The notes beneath the pieces are model-generated. The model saw only the letters and a program-made list of their open reading frames with translations. It did not search any database and was not told the DNA's origin. From positions 452,001-516,000 of the forward strand of contig JAMLIB010000001.1 of NCBI GenBank assembly GCA_023954415.1: 64,000 bases of DNA. The letters run 5' to 3'. Source of the DNA: Trueperaceae bacterium (lineage in GTDB: Bacteria > Deinococcota > Deinococci > Deinococcales > Trueperaceae). Below are positions 28,870-37,190 of the stretch, piece by piece. Within the stretch, counting starts at the first letter, position 1, and the number at the start of each line of letters is the position of its first letter. The translations under genes and the position numbers were made by a program.

Positions 28870-29916
28870 CTACTTCCTCCCCCCGAACAGTCCCTCTGGC
28901 CGCACCAGGAGCACGACGATCATCACGAGGAAGGCGATCCCCTGGCTGTAGACCGGGTTGATGAATGCACCGCTCATCTGCCACACGATGCCGATCACGA
29001 ACGCCCCGGCGAGGGCGCCGTAGGCGTTGCCGAGGCTGCCGAGGATCACGGAGGCGAACAGCGGCAGGAGGAGCCACCAGCCCATCTCCGGCCGGAGCTG
29101 GACGTCGAGCCCGTAGAGCATGCCGCCGGCACCCGCCAGCCCGCCCCCGATGAGCCACGTCCAGAGGATGACGCGTTTCGTGTCTATGCCGCTGATGCGG
29201 GCGAGGTCGGAGTTGTCGGCGGTGGCGCGCATCGCCTTGCCGATCTTGGTCCGTTCCAGGAGCAGGTAGACGCCCGCGATGAGCGCGATGGCGAGGCCGA
29301 GGATGAAGAGCTGGTCCGGCCGCACGCGTACGCCGGCGAAGAGCTCGACGGCCGGCCGCGCGCGCCCCGTGTAGAAGAACGTGAAGTCGGCGCCCCAGAA
29401 GATGTAGATCAGGCTCCGGATGCCGAACGCGAGGCCGAGCGCGGCCATAGCGAACATGACCGACTGCGAGCGGCGGGCCCGCAACGGCCTGAACGCGAGC
29501 TGGTCGAGCCCGAACGCGATGAGCCCCACGGCAGGGATGACCACGAGCAGGGCGACGATGAACTCGTACCCGAAGGAGAACGGCGCTATGGGCGCCCCCT
29601 TCGGCAGCAGCGTCACCGCGACCAGGCCGAGGTAGGCGCCGAGCGTCATCGTGTCGCCGTGCGCGAAGTTGGCCATCTTGAGCACCGCGTAGATGAGCGT
29701 CACCCCGATGGCGCCGAGCGCCAGCGTGCCGCCGAGCAGCACCCCCCTCACGAAGAGCGAGAGGAGCTGCGTGGCCGGGACGCCCTTGAGCGCCGCCGCC
29801 ACGAGGATGGCGACGAGCACGAGGGCGAGCGCGAGGAGCATGCCCGTCTTGCCGGAGGCGATGCGGCGGAACCGTTCGAGCGGCCCCGCGGCCGCTGCAG
29901 AGCTTCTCTGGAGCAC
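28870..29916 (-). CDS. livH: Branched-chain amino-acid ABC transporter permease LivH
   Basis: Inner-membrane permease partner of LivM, about 348 residues. It has LFVRGVLLGGTLALGAIGVT, LIYAVLKMANFAHGDTMTLG (a LivH signature), RRSQSVMFAMAALGLAFGIR, and KIGKAMRATADNSDLARISG, the EAA-like loop that binds LivG/LivF, then GSLGNAYGALAGAFVIGIVW. GTG 29916 is chosen because GGGAGG lies 6 bases before it; a TTG at 29922 that overlaps the livF stop is too close to that ribosome site. Tight spacing with livF and livM indicates one transcript. Confidence 0.93.
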   Translation of the reverse strand: MLQRSSAAAAGPLERFRRIASGKTGMLLALALVLVAILVAAALKGVPATQLLSLFVRGVLLGGTLALGAIGVTLIYAVLKMANFAHGDTMTLGAYLGLVAVTLLPKGAPIAPFSFGYEFIVALLVVIPAVGLIAFGLDQLAFRPLRARRSQSVMFAMAALGLAFGIRSLIYIFWGADFTFFYTGRARPAVELFAGVRVRPDQLFILGLAIALIAGVYLLLERTKIGKAMRATADNSDLARISGIDTKRVILWTWLIGGGLAGAGGMLYGLDVQLRPEMGWWLLLPLFASVILGSLGNAYGALAGAFVIGIVWQMSGAFINPVYSQGIAFLVMIVVLLVRPEGLFGGRK

Positions 29917-29918
29917 CC

Positions 29919-30623
29919 TCAACCTCCCAGGTAGAGGCGGGCGACCTCTGGGTTCTCGAGGAGGTCGCGGCCGGGGCCGTCGACCTGGTTCTGCCCGGTA
30001 GCGAGCACGTAGCCCCTATGCGCGAGCGCCAGCGACTTCTTGGCGTTCTGCTCCACCATGAGCACCGCGACGCCCGTACCGTTCACCTCGACGATCTTGT
30101 CGAAGATCATGTCGACGAGGAGCGGCGCGAGGCCGGCGGACGGCTCGTCGAGCATCAGGAGCCGCGGGTCGAGCATCAACGCGCGCCCCATCGCCACCAT
30201 CTGGCGCTCGCCGCCAGACATCTTGCCTGCGCGCTGCTTGCGGCGCTCGGCGAGGCGCGGGAACAGCTCGTAGACGCGCTCCTTCTGCTCCGCCAAGGAG
30301 CCGGAGCGGATGTAGCCGCCCATGTCGAGGTTCTCCTCGACGGTCAGGTTGGGGAAGACGTTGTCCACCTGCGGGACGTAGGAGAGCCCGAGCCGCACGA
30401 GCCGCTCCGGCGCCATGCCGGACACGTCGCGTCCGGCGAAGGTCACCGACCCCTCCCACGGCTTCAACAGTCCGAAGATGAGCTTCATCACGGTCGACTT
30501 GCCGGCGCCGTTAGGCCCGACGATCGAGACGATCTCGCCCTCTTCGACGGTTAGGTCGACGCCCCTGAGCACCTGCATCTCGCCGTAGCCCGCGACGGCG
30601 CCCTCAACCCTCAAGAGCGGCAT
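29919..30623 (-). CDS. livF: Branched-chain amino-acid ABC transporter ATPase LivF
   Basis: ABC ATPase of 234 residues. Walker A is GPNGAGKST, the ABC signature is MSGGERQMVAMGRALML and Walker B is RLLMLDEPSAGLAP; VAVLMVEQNAKKSLALAHRG and YLGG end the protein as in LivF. ATG 30623 lies inside the last codons of livG, a 20-base overlap that implies coupled translation. Confidence 0.95.
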   Translation of the reverse strand: MPLLRVEGAVAGYGEMQVLRGVDLTVEEGEIVSIVGPNGAGKSTVMKLIFGLLKPWEGSVTFAGRDVSGMAPERLVRLGLSYVPQVDNVFPNLTVEENLDMGGYIRSGSLAEQKERVYELFPRLAERRKQRAGKMSGGERQMVAMGRALMLDPRLLMLDEPSAGLAPLLVDMIFDKIVEVNGTGVAVLMVEQNAKKSLALAHRGYVLATGQNQVDGPGRDLLENPEVARLYLGG

Positions 30624-31467
30624 ACTGCCCTCCCAAGTACGCTTCCAGGACGCGCGGGTCGGACTTCACGAGCGACGGCGGACCCTCGACGAGCTTGCTG
30701 CCCTGGTTCATGACGACCACCGGGTTGCATAGGCCCATGACGAGGGGCATGTCGTGCTCGATGAGCAGGAAGGTGATGCCGCGCTCGCGGTTCAGCTGCT
30801 CGATCTTCTCGCGGATCTTGCCCATGAGCGTGGGGTTGACGCCGGCGCCCGGCTCGTCGAGGAGGACGACCTTGGGGTCGGCCATCAGCGTGCGCGCGAG
30901 CTCGAGCAGCTTCTTCTGGCCGCCGGACATGGCCCCGGCCGGCTGCTCGGCCATGTGGGCGAGGTTCACGTACTCGAGGACCTCGCGGGCCTTCTCGCGC
31001 AGGCGCCGCTCCTGGGCCCTCACGGCCCCCGGCCGTACGACGGGGTTCCAGAACCGCTCGCCGATCTGGCCCTTGGGCACGAGCATCAGGTTCTCGGTGA
31101 CCGTCATGCTCTTGTGCTCGCGCGGGATCTGGAACGTGCGGCAGAGGCCCTTGCGGAAGAGGAGGTGGGACGGCAGCCCGGTCACGTCCTCGCCGTCCAG
31201 GTAGACGCGGCCGGAGTCGGGCTGGTGGAAGCCGGACACCAGGCTGAAGAGGGTCGTCTTGCCCGCGCCGTTCGGGCCGATGAGGCCCGTGATGCTGCCA
31301 GGCGCGACATCGAACGAGCAGGCGTTGACGGCGCGCAGGCCCCCGAAATCCTTCGTCAGCCCTTGGATGCTCAGCAGCGGCACGCTCGCACGGACGTCGC
31401 CTGGCCGGCCGGCCGGCCGGACCGACCCCGGTGACGAACTTGCGGGATGAGTATCCGACACGTTCAT
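30604..31467 (-). CDS. livG: Branched-chain amino-acid ABC transporter ATPase LivG
   Basis: ABC ATPase partner of LivF. PLLSIQGLTKDFGGLRAVNA begins the conserved part; Walker A is GPNGAGKTT, and LIGPNGAGKTTLFSLVSGFH is typical LivG. The signature is MSGGQKKLLELARTLMADP, Walker B VVLLDEPGAGVNPTLM, and ITFLLIEHDMPLVMGLCNPV follows. The N-terminal 35 residues are a polar, Pro/Ser/Arg-rich extension not usual in LivG. ATG 31467 has GAGG only 3 bases away; GTG 31461, with 9-base spacing, is the alternative start. First gene of livGFHM; a TACGAT -10-like box lies in the upstream gap (about 31508-31513), which otherwise holds nothing recognisable. Confidence 0.93.
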   Translation of the reverse strand: MNVSDTHPASSSPGSVRPAGRPGDVRASVPLLSIQGLTKDFGGLRAVNACSFDVAPGSITGLIGPNGAGKTTLFSLVSGFHQPDSGRVYLDGEDVTGLPSHLLFRKGLCRTFQIPREHKSMTVTENLMLVPKGQIGERFWNPVVRPGAVRAQERRLREKAREVLEYVNLAHMAEQPAGAMSGGQKKLLELARTLMADPKVVLLDEPGAGVNPTLMGKIREKIEQLNRERGITFLLIEHDMPLVMGLCNPVVVMNQGSKLVEGPPSLVKSDPRVLEAYLGGQYAALEG

Positions 31468-31652
31468 TGACCTCGCTTTGTGCGCTTCTTTGCGCTTAGT
31501 TCGGCGGCATCGTAACACTTCGTGCGAGCTCGCCGGGAGGCCGCCGTGGAGCGCGCCGGCGGTCGGCCCACGCCGGTTGCGTCGTGGAGCGACTCGTCCG
31601 GGCCCGGCGCGGCGTCCTTTGGTTAGGGCGGTGGGGCGCCGGCCCGACGGCG

Positions 31653-33017
31653 CTAGCGCACCGCGGCGAGCATCTCGTCGACGGCGACCAGCTTCACGCG
31701 CGGCCTCCCTGCGCCCGCGCCCGCGGCCGTCTCCACGGCGTCGAGCCGCGCCCAGTCGGCTGCCGTGAACGGCCGCGCGCCGCGTGTCGCCAGCATCTCG
31801 TCGACGGCTTCCGGACGCGGGTCGACGGGGGCGGGCAACTCGTCGGACAGGAGGCTAGCCACCGTCTCCATGGCGCACGCCTTGTTGGTGCCGATCACGC
31901 CGCTCGGTCCGCGCTTGATCCAGCCGGCCACGTAGAGCCCGGGGACGGGCGCGCCACCGCGCGCCTCGAGCACCCTGCCGGCGTCGTTCGGGATCACGCC
32001 GGAACGTTCGTCGAACGGCACGCCGGCCAGCGGCGTGCCCTGGTAGCCCACTGACCGGAAGACGAGCTCGGCGCTCAACTCCTCCGTCTCGCCCGTCGCC
32101 ACCGCGGCGAGCCCGCCACCGGGCCGCTCGTCCAAGCGGTTCTTGCCGAACACGACACTGCGCACGCGTCCTTCGCCGCGGAGCTCGAGCGGCGAGAGGA
32201 GGAAGCGGATGTGCACCCGGCGCGGCTTGCCTTCCGGCCGCTGCTTGGCGAAGCCGCGCAGCACCTCGAGGTTCTTCGTGGCGTTCACGTCGCCCGCGAT
32301 GGCGGCCAGACTGGCCTCGCCGACGTCGAGCTCGTCCTCGCGGACGAAGATGTCGGCGTTGGCGAGCTCGCCAAGCTCGCGGAGCTCCTTGGTGGTGAAC
32401 TTCGCCTCGGCGGGGCCGCGGCGGCCGACGATCACGATGTCCTCGACCGTCGAGCCCCGCAGCCGCTCGAGCGCGTGGTCGGCGATGTCGGTCTCGCCAA
32501 GCTCCGTCACCGTCTTGGCGAGGACGCGCGTGACGTCGATGGCGACGTTGCCGACGCCGATCACCACGGCCGTCTTGGCGTCGAGAGGCACCTCGAGGCC
32601 CTGGAAGTCCGGGTGCGAGTTGTACCAGGCGACGAACTCGGTGGCCGACATGCTGCCGGGCAGGTCCTCGCCCGGGATCCCGAGGCGCCTGTCCGTCGGC
32701 GACCCGACCGTGAGGACGACCGCGTGGTAGTGACGCCGCAGGTCGTCCAGGCTCAGGTCCCTGCCCAGCTCCACGTTGCCGAGGTAGCGCACGCGCGGGT
32801 CGGCCAGGGTGCGATCGTAGAGGCGCGTGACGGACTTGATCTTCTGATGGTCGGGAGCCACGCCGAAGCGCACGAGGCCGTAGGGCGTGGGCAGGCGCTC
32901 GATCAGGTCGACGGAAGCGCCGTCTCCCAGCCCCTTCAGCAGAGCTTCCGTTGCGTAGAAGCCGGCCGGGCCGGCGCCGACAACCGCGATGCGAGTCACC
33001 TTGGCGTCGCTTTCCAT
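31653..33017 (-). CDS. Ferredoxin-NADP+ reductase, adrenodoxin-reductase-like (FprA type)
   Basis: FAD flavoprotein that moves electrons between NADPH and ferredoxin. The 454-residue product from ATG 33017 has the FAD-binding start RIAVVGAGPAGFYATEALLK, the family motif PTPYGLVRFGVAPDHQKIKS, the NADP-binding VVIGVGNVAIDVTRVLAK, GRRGPAEAKFTTKELREL, and the C-terminal FAD segment YVAGWIKRGPSGVIGTNKAC. Length and order match FprA of actinobacteria and mitochondrial adrenodoxin reductase. The long upstream open frame is antisense to lysC and is discarded. A CATAAT box ends 6 bases before the ATG, so the mRNA may be leaderless. Its gene diverges from lysC with 67 bp between. Confidence 0.94.
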   Translation of the reverse strand: MESDAKVTRIAVVGAGPAGFYATEALLKGLGDGASVDLIERLPTPYGLVRFGVAPDHQKIKSVTRLYDRTLADPRVRYLGNVELGRDLSLDDLRRHYHAVVLTVGSPTDRRLGIPGEDLPGSMSATEFVAWYNSHPDFQGLEVPLDAKTAVVIGVGNVAIDVTRVLAKTVTELGETDIADHALERLRGSTVEDIVIVGRRGPAEAKFTTKELRELGELANADIFVREDELDVGEASLAAIAGDVNATKNLEVLRGFAKQRPEGKPRRVHIRFLLSPLELRGEGRVRSVVFGKNRLDERPGGGLAAVATGETEELSAELVFRSVGYQGTPLAGVPFDERSGVIPNDAGRVLEARGGAPVPGLYVAGWIKRGPSGVIGTNKACAMETVASLLSDELPAPVDPRPEAVDEMLATRGARPFTAADWARLDAVETAAGAGAGRPRVKLVAVDEMLAAVR

Positions 33018-33023
33018 GCCTCG

Positions 33024-33029
33024 ATTATG
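33024..33029 (-). promoter_or_regulatory. -10 box for leaderless fprA-type gene
   Basis: CATAAT on the minus strand, 6 bases before ATG 33017. Confidence 0.4.
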
Positions 33030-33084
33030 GCAGGCCGGCTCACCTGGCACGGGAAGCACGCGGCGCGGTAAGCTGCTCGGCCAT

Positions 33085-34416
33085 ATGGAAGTCGCTCCAG
33101 CACACCCATCCGAGGCCGCGCGCTCGAACCACGAGCCGCAGGCGGCCTCGCCGTGGCCCATCAGGGTGCAGAAGTACGGCGGCACGAGCGTAGGTGACTT
33201 CGACCGCATCGGCAAGGTGGCCGCCCGCATCGAACGGGCCGTCCTTGTCGGCGAGAAGGTCGTCGTGACGGTCTCGGCCATGGGCAGGACCACCGACCAG
33301 CTCATCGGGCTGGCGCGCGAGGTCACGAGCCGGCCGTCGCGGCGCGAGCTCGACGTGCTGCTGTCAACGGGCGAGCAGCAGTCCATCGCCCTGGTCGCCA
33401 TGGCGCTCCACGAGCGCGGCATCGAGGCCCGCTCGTTCACCGGCGCACAAGCCGGTTTCCTGACCGACTCACGACACGGGTCGGCGCGCATCCTGGAGGT
33501 CGACCCGCGTCCGGTGCTCGCCGCCCTCGCGGAGGTCGACGTCGTGGTCGTAGCCGGCTTCCAAGGGGCCGACGCCGGCGGGCATATCACCACGCTCGGG
33601 CGCGGGGGCTCGGACACGACGGCCGTGGCGCTCGCCGCCGCGCTCCGCGCGCCCGAGTGCGAGATCTTCACGGACACGGACGGCGTGTACACCACCGACC
33701 CGCACCGCGTCTCCAGCGCCACCAAGCTGGCCGTCGTCGACTACGACGAGATGATCGAGCTCGCGAGCCAGGGCGCCAAGGTCCTGCACCCGCGCAGCGT
33801 CTGGTACGCGCGGCGCTACGGCGTGCGCGTCCACGTGCGCTCGTCGTTCGGCAACGCGGCCGGCACGATCGTCACGCGCGTGGCGCACCCACAGGAGGGG
33901 AACATGAGCATGATCGCCGACAAGCCGGTAACGGGGGTCGCCCTCGATCTCAACCATGCCCGCGTCGACCTCCACGAGGTGCCGGACCGGCCGGGCGTGG
34001 CGGGGCTCATCTTCGGGGCGCTCGGACGCGCCGACGTCAGCGTCGACATGATCATCCAGGGCGTGCGTGGGGCGTCGGACAGCCGCCAGCAGATGGCCTT
34101 CATCGTCGGTAAGGACGTCGTCCCTGACGCCCTCGCCGCGCTCGAGCCCGTGCTCGCCGAGATGGGCGCGCACGCCGAGGTCGACACCGAGGTCGCGAAG
34201 GTCTCCATCGTCGGCATCGCCATCGGCTCCACGCCAGGTGTCGCCGCTCGCATGTTCGACGCCGTCGCGGCGGCGAACGCCAACATCGACATGATCACTA
34301 CGAGCGAGGTGCGCATCAGCGTGCTCATCCCGGCGGAGCGCGCCCAGGCGGTCCTCGAGACCGTGCACGCGGCTTTCGGTCTGGACGCCGCGGACGGCGC
34401 CGCCGCGGACGACTAG
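33085..34416 (+). CDS. lysC: Aspartate kinase (alpha form)
   Basis: Phosphorylates aspartate in the pathway to lysine, threonine and methionine. The 443-residue product from ATG 33085 has the kinase motif VQKYGGTSVGDFDRIGKVAA, LLSTGEQQSIALVAMAL, TLGRGGSDTTAVALAAALRA and EIFTDTDGVYTTDPHRV. The C-terminal 165 residues carry two ACT domains (DLNHARVDLHEVPDRPGVAG and VSIVGIAIGSTPGVAARMFD), the site of lysine/threonine feedback. A -10 TAAGCT is at 33069-33074. The N-terminal 28 residues before IRVQKYGG are extra and a later start cannot be excluded. An internal start at 33904 probably makes a separate beta subunit. The next genes follow closely. Confidence 0.96.
   Translation: MEVAPAHPSEAARSNHEPQAASPWPIRVQKYGGTSVGDFDRIGKVAARIERAVLVGEKVVVTVSAMGRTTDQLIGLAREVTSRPSRRELDVLLSTGEQQSIALVAMALHERGIEARSFTGAQAGFLTDSRHGSARILEVDPRPVLAALAEVDVVVVAGFQGADAGGHITTLGRGGSDTTAVALAAALRAPECEIFTDTDGVYTTDPHRVSSATKLAVVDYDEMIELASQGAKVLHPRSVWYARRYGVRVHVRSSFGNAAGTIVTRVAHPQEGNMSMIADKPVTGVALDLNHARVDLHEVPDRPGVAGLIFGALGRADVSVDMIIQGVRGASDSRQQMAFIVGKDVVPDALAALEPVLAEMGAHAEVDTEVAKVSIVGIAIGSTPGVAARMFDAVAAANANIDMITTSEVRISVLIPAERAQAVLETVHAAFGLDAADGAAADD
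33890..34416 (+). CDS. Aspartate kinase beta subunit from an internal in-frame start (regulatory ACT domains only)
   Basis: Within lysC, AGGAGGGGAAC immediately precedes ATG 33904 (codon 274 of the alpha form), an excellent ribosome site at ideal spacing. The 170-residue product MSMIADKPVTGVALDLNHAR... is exactly the tandem ACT regulatory region. Overlapping alpha and beta subunits from one gene are known for Bacillus, Corynebacterium and Thermus aspartokinases, giving alpha2beta2 enzymes. The listed start includes the ribosome site; the coding part is 33904-34416. Confidence 0.7.
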
Positions 34417-34430
34417 ACGCCTAGACGAGC

Positions 34431-34742
34431 GTGCGCGCCGATCGCCTAGAGCAGGTGTTCCTTCGGCCCAGCTCCGGACGGCTGCAGGCGCTGATCGTCC
34501 TCGAGTCGGAAGCCGGCGCGCGTGAGCGCGTGACGCTCTCGTCCCCGACGAGCGGGGTGGACGCGGCCGCCGAGCTGGCCGCAGCGCGCTACGTCGCGCG
34601 CTGGTTGTGGAACCGCGGCGGGACGACCGCCGGCCTCGTGCGCGTGCGGCGCGAGCGCGGCGCCGCGCTCGAGGAGGCGCGCGAGGCGCGCGGCGAACTC
34701 CTGGCCGAGTTGGAGCGCCTCGGGCGGGGGCGCGGCTCATGA
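34431..34742 (+). CDS. Small protein of unknown function
   Basis: A 103-residue frame from GTG 34431, 14 bases after the lysC stop. The sequence starts VRADRLEQVFLRPSSGRLQA, has a strand-like middle and ends in a charged helix (EEAREARGELLAELERLGRG) that may be a short coiled coil. Its TGA overlaps the ATG of the NUDIX gene (ATGA). Spacing and overlap on both sides support it as a real gene, but I recognise no family. Confidence 0.6.
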   Translation: MRADRLEQVFLRPSSGRLQALIVLESEAGARERVTLSSPTSGVDAAAELAAARYVARWLWNRGGTTAGLVRVRRERGAALEEAREARGELLAELERLGRGRGS

Positions 34743-35200
34743 CGTCGCGGCTCACGACCTTGGCTTACGTGCGCCAGGGCACCAGGACGCTGATGCTGCG
34801 CAGGGGACCGGGGTACGCGGGCGAACATGGCAGGTGGAACGGCCTCGGCGGCAAGCTCGAGCCGGGCGAGACGCCCGAGGAGTGCATGCGCAGGGAAGTC
34901 TTCGAGGAGTCCTCGCTCAGGGTGGAGGAGGCGCGTTACAAGGGTCTGCTCACCTTCCCGGGCTTCGACGGCGAGACGGACGTCTACGTGTTCGTCTTCG
35001 TCGTCACGCGCTTCACGGGCGAGCCGCGCGCCTCGAGCGAGGGCGAGCTCTTCTGGGTCGAGACGGCCGAGCTCACCGCGCTCGACCTGTGGGAGGGCGA
35101 CAGGCACTTCCTGCCGTGGTTGGACGAACCCGGCACCTTCTCGGCGAAGTTCCGGTACGCGGACGGCAGGTACTTGGGTCATGAGGTCGTCCGCTACTAG
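34739..35200 (+). CDS. NUDIX hydrolase, MutT-like
   Basis: Hydrolyses a nucleoside diphosphate linked to another group; likely an 8-oxo-dGTP-type housecleaning enzyme. The 153-residue product from ATG 34739 starts TSRLTTLAYVRQGTRTLMLR, and the NUDIX box spans residues about 39-61: GGKLEPGETPEE, then CMRREVFEESSL, matching GX5EX7REUXEEXGU except that the Gly after EE is Ser. RWNGLGGK precedes it and FRYADGRYLG closes the protein. Coupled to the small gene upstream by ATGA. Confidence 0.9.
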   Translation: MTSRLTTLAYVRQGTRTLMLRRGPGYAGEHGRWNGLGGKLEPGETPEECMRREVFEESSLRVEEARYKGLLTFPGFDGETDVYVFVFVVTRFTGEPRASSEGELFWVETAELTALDLWEGDRHFLPWLDEPGTFSAKFRYADGRYLGHEVVRY

Positions 35201-35206
35201 TAGCGG
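35191..35206. repeat. 16-bp perfect palindrome at the NUDIX stop codon
   Basis: CCGCTACTAGTAGCGG is self-complementary and contains the stop codon. Two further CCGCTAC copies follow within 35 bases (about 35210 and 35230). The remaining 50 bases before the SCP2 gene hold nothing else. Confidence 0.5.
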
Positions 35207-35286
35207 TGGTCCGCTACGAGCAGGATGATCCGCTACCAGCAGCGACGGCACGTCAATGGGTAGTCGACGCCGCAACGGCCAACGGC

Positions 35287-35646
35287 TCAGGCGTCGCGAA
35301 GCTCGGTCGCGACGGCCGCCAGCTTCTCCCTGTCGACCATGCCAAGCAGGCGCTGCGCGAGCCCGATGTCGCCTCGCACCTTGAGGCGGCCCGTGAACAG
35401 GGCGGTCGTCGCGCTGAGCTGGCCCGCCAGCAGCCGGACCAGGTCGTCGTCGCTCACCTTGATGGTCACGTCCGGGTCGGCCGCCGTGCCCTCGTGGGCC
35501 ACCACCGCGCCACCCTCGAGCACGTGGTACACGGGCTCCGAGACGGCGTACTGCACGACTGTGCGCCCGGCCTGAGTGGCCGAGCGCGTGACTTCCGACG
35601 CCCGCACGGCCTCCGGGACGCGCATGAGCAGGTCCTTGGTCCTCAT
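35287..35646 (-). CDS. SCP2 sterol-carrier-like protein
   Basis: A 119-residue protein of the SCP2 sterol-transfer fold, which binds lipids or acyl-CoA in the cytoplasm. After a basic start, VVQYAVSEPVYHVLEGGAVV and PDVTIKVSDDDLVRLLAGQL are typical SCP2 strand-helix elements, and FTGRLKVRGDIGLAQRLLGM is the diagnostic C-terminal motif. It is divergent from the acyl-CoA dehydrogenases, which fits a lipid-handling role; the ligand is unknown. Confidence 0.85.
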   Translation of the reverse strand: MRTKDLLMRVPEAVRASEVTRSATQAGRTVVQYAVSEPVYHVLEGGAVVAHEGTAADPDVTIKVSDDDLVRLLAGQLSATTALFTGRLKVRGDIGLAQRLLGMVDREKLAAVATELRDA

Positions 35647-35810
35647 GCGCCCAGTCTAGCGGCGCCCGAGCGACGCGGCGTCCTCGGGAGCGACGCCGAC
35701 CGGCGAGCGCCAATCGGGCGGTCGTGAGCGAGGGCGCGGCGCCGTCCCGGTCGACGCCGCGCGACCGTCGAAGGCCGCGGTGGCCTCCCAGGGCGCGCCG
35801 CACCCTCCGC

Positions 35811-35933
35811 TATACTCGCCGTGGACGATGCGCGTTCTCGCCGCGCCGGCGCTTCCCGGCCGCGGCGCGCGCATCCAGGGTGGGTACCTTGCCGCATGCC
35901 GGTCCCGACCCGCCACCCTAGGAGAGAACCCGC
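35811..35933 (+). promoter_or_regulatory. Promoter -10 and structured leader before the acyl-CoA dehydrogenase operon
   Basis: TATACT is at 35811-35816. The 110-base leader contains GATGCGCG...CGCGCATC and AGGGTGGGT...ACCCGCCACCCT inverted repeats, the latter ending just before the AGGAGA ribosome site of the GTG at 35934. No known riboswitch is recognised. The rest of 35647-35810 shows no signal. Confidence 0.4.
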
Positions 35934-37085
35934 GTGGACTTCGCGTTGCCGGACGAGATCATCAGCATGCAACAGGCAGTGCGCGAGTTCGCGCGCAACG
36001 AGATAGGTGCCGTGGCGGCCGACCTCGACAAGGCGCCGCGCTTCCCGTGGGAGACGCTGCGCAAAATGGGCGACCTCGGCCTGCTCGGCATGCTCACGCC
36101 CCCCGAGTACGGCGGCGCCGGCCTCGACACGCTGGCGTACACGGTGCTGCTCGAGGAGATAGCGGCCGTCGACGCGGCGCACGCCACCATCATGAGCGTT
36201 ACGAACGGGCTGCCGCAGTCGCTCCTGTACAAGCACGGCACGGAGGAGCAGCGCCGCCGCTACCTCCCGCGCTTGGCAAGCGGCGAGTGGATAGGGGCGT
36301 TCTGCCTCTCCGAGCCCGGCAGCGGCTCCGACGCCGTCGCCATGGAGACGCGGGCCACGCGCGTGGAAGGCGGCTACGTCCTGAACGGTACGAAGGCCTG
36401 GATCACGTCGGGTGGCGAGGCGCAGTTCTACCTCGTCATGGCCAAGACGGACCGGGCAGCCGGGGCGCGGGGCGTGACGTGCTTCCTCGTGGAGAAGGGG
36501 GCCGCCGGCCTCGCGTTCGGCAAGCCGGAGGAGAAGCTCGGTCAGCACGCCGCCATCACCACCACCGTCACCTTCGACGACTGCTTCGTACCCGAGGAGA
36601 ACGTCCTCGGCCAGGTCGGGCAGGGGTTCCTGATCGCCATGGCCGGACTCGACGGCGGGCGGATCGGCATCGCGGCCCTCGCCGTCGGGATCGCGCGGGC
36701 GGCTTACGAGGCGGCCCGCGACTACGCCGCGCAGCGCACGGCGTTCGGCCAGCCGATCCACGAGCACCAGGCCATCGGCTTCAGGCTGGCCGACATGGCG
36801 GTGGCGATCGAGTCCGCGCGGCTCATGACGCAGCGGGCGGCGTGGCTGAAGGACCGCGGGTACCGCACGACGGGCGAGGCGGCCATGGCCAAGTTGCAGG
36901 CGTCCGAGACGGCCGTCGCCGTCACGCACGGCGCCGTGCAGGTGTTCGGCGCTTACGGCTACACGAAGGCGTACCCTGTCGAGCGTTACTTCCGTGACGC
37001 CCGCGTCACTGAGATCTACGAGGGCACGAGCGAGATCCAGCGGATGGTCATCCACCGCCAGATCTACCGCGAGCTGGGCCGCTGA
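35934..37085 (+). CDS. Acyl-CoA dehydrogenase
   Basis: FAD-dependent alpha,beta-dehydrogenation of acyl-CoA, passing electrons to the electron-transfer flavoprotein encoded downstream. 383 residues from GTG 35934. Motifs: EYGGAGLDTLAYTVLLEEIA, the FAD-binding AFCLSEPGSGSDAVAMETRA and NGTKAWITSGGEA, then VFGAYGYTKAYPVERYFRDA. The catalytic base is the Glu in RVTEIYEGTSEIQRMVIHR, at the position of short/medium-chain enzymes. The chain-length class cannot be read with confidence. It is the first of ACAD-ACAD-etfB-etfA. Confidence 0.95.
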   Translation: MDFALPDEIISMQQAVREFARNEIGAVAADLDKAPRFPWETLRKMGDLGLLGMLTPPEYGGAGLDTLAYTVLLEEIAAVDAAHATIMSVTNGLPQSLLYKHGTEEQRRRYLPRLASGEWIGAFCLSEPGSGSDAVAMETRATRVEGGYVLNGTKAWITSGGEAQFYLVMAKTDRAAGARGVTCFLVEKGAAGLAFGKPEEKLGQHAAITTTVTFDDCFVPEENVLGQVGQGFLIAMAGLDGGRIGIAALAVGIARAAYEAARDYAAQRTAFGQPIHEHQAIGFRLADMAVAIESARLMTQRAAWLKDRGYRTTGEAAMAKLQASETAVAVTHGAVQVFGAYGYTKAYPVERYFRDARVTEIYEGTSEIQRMVIHRQIYRELGR

Positions 37086-37190
37086 GGAAGGCGGTGGCGG
37101 CGAGCCGGGCCGCCTCCCCGAAGCGGGCAGGTCAGTCCACGACGGGCGCCTGGGGCCGTCCCGGCCCAAGGCCGTAGCAAGGAGCGAGCC

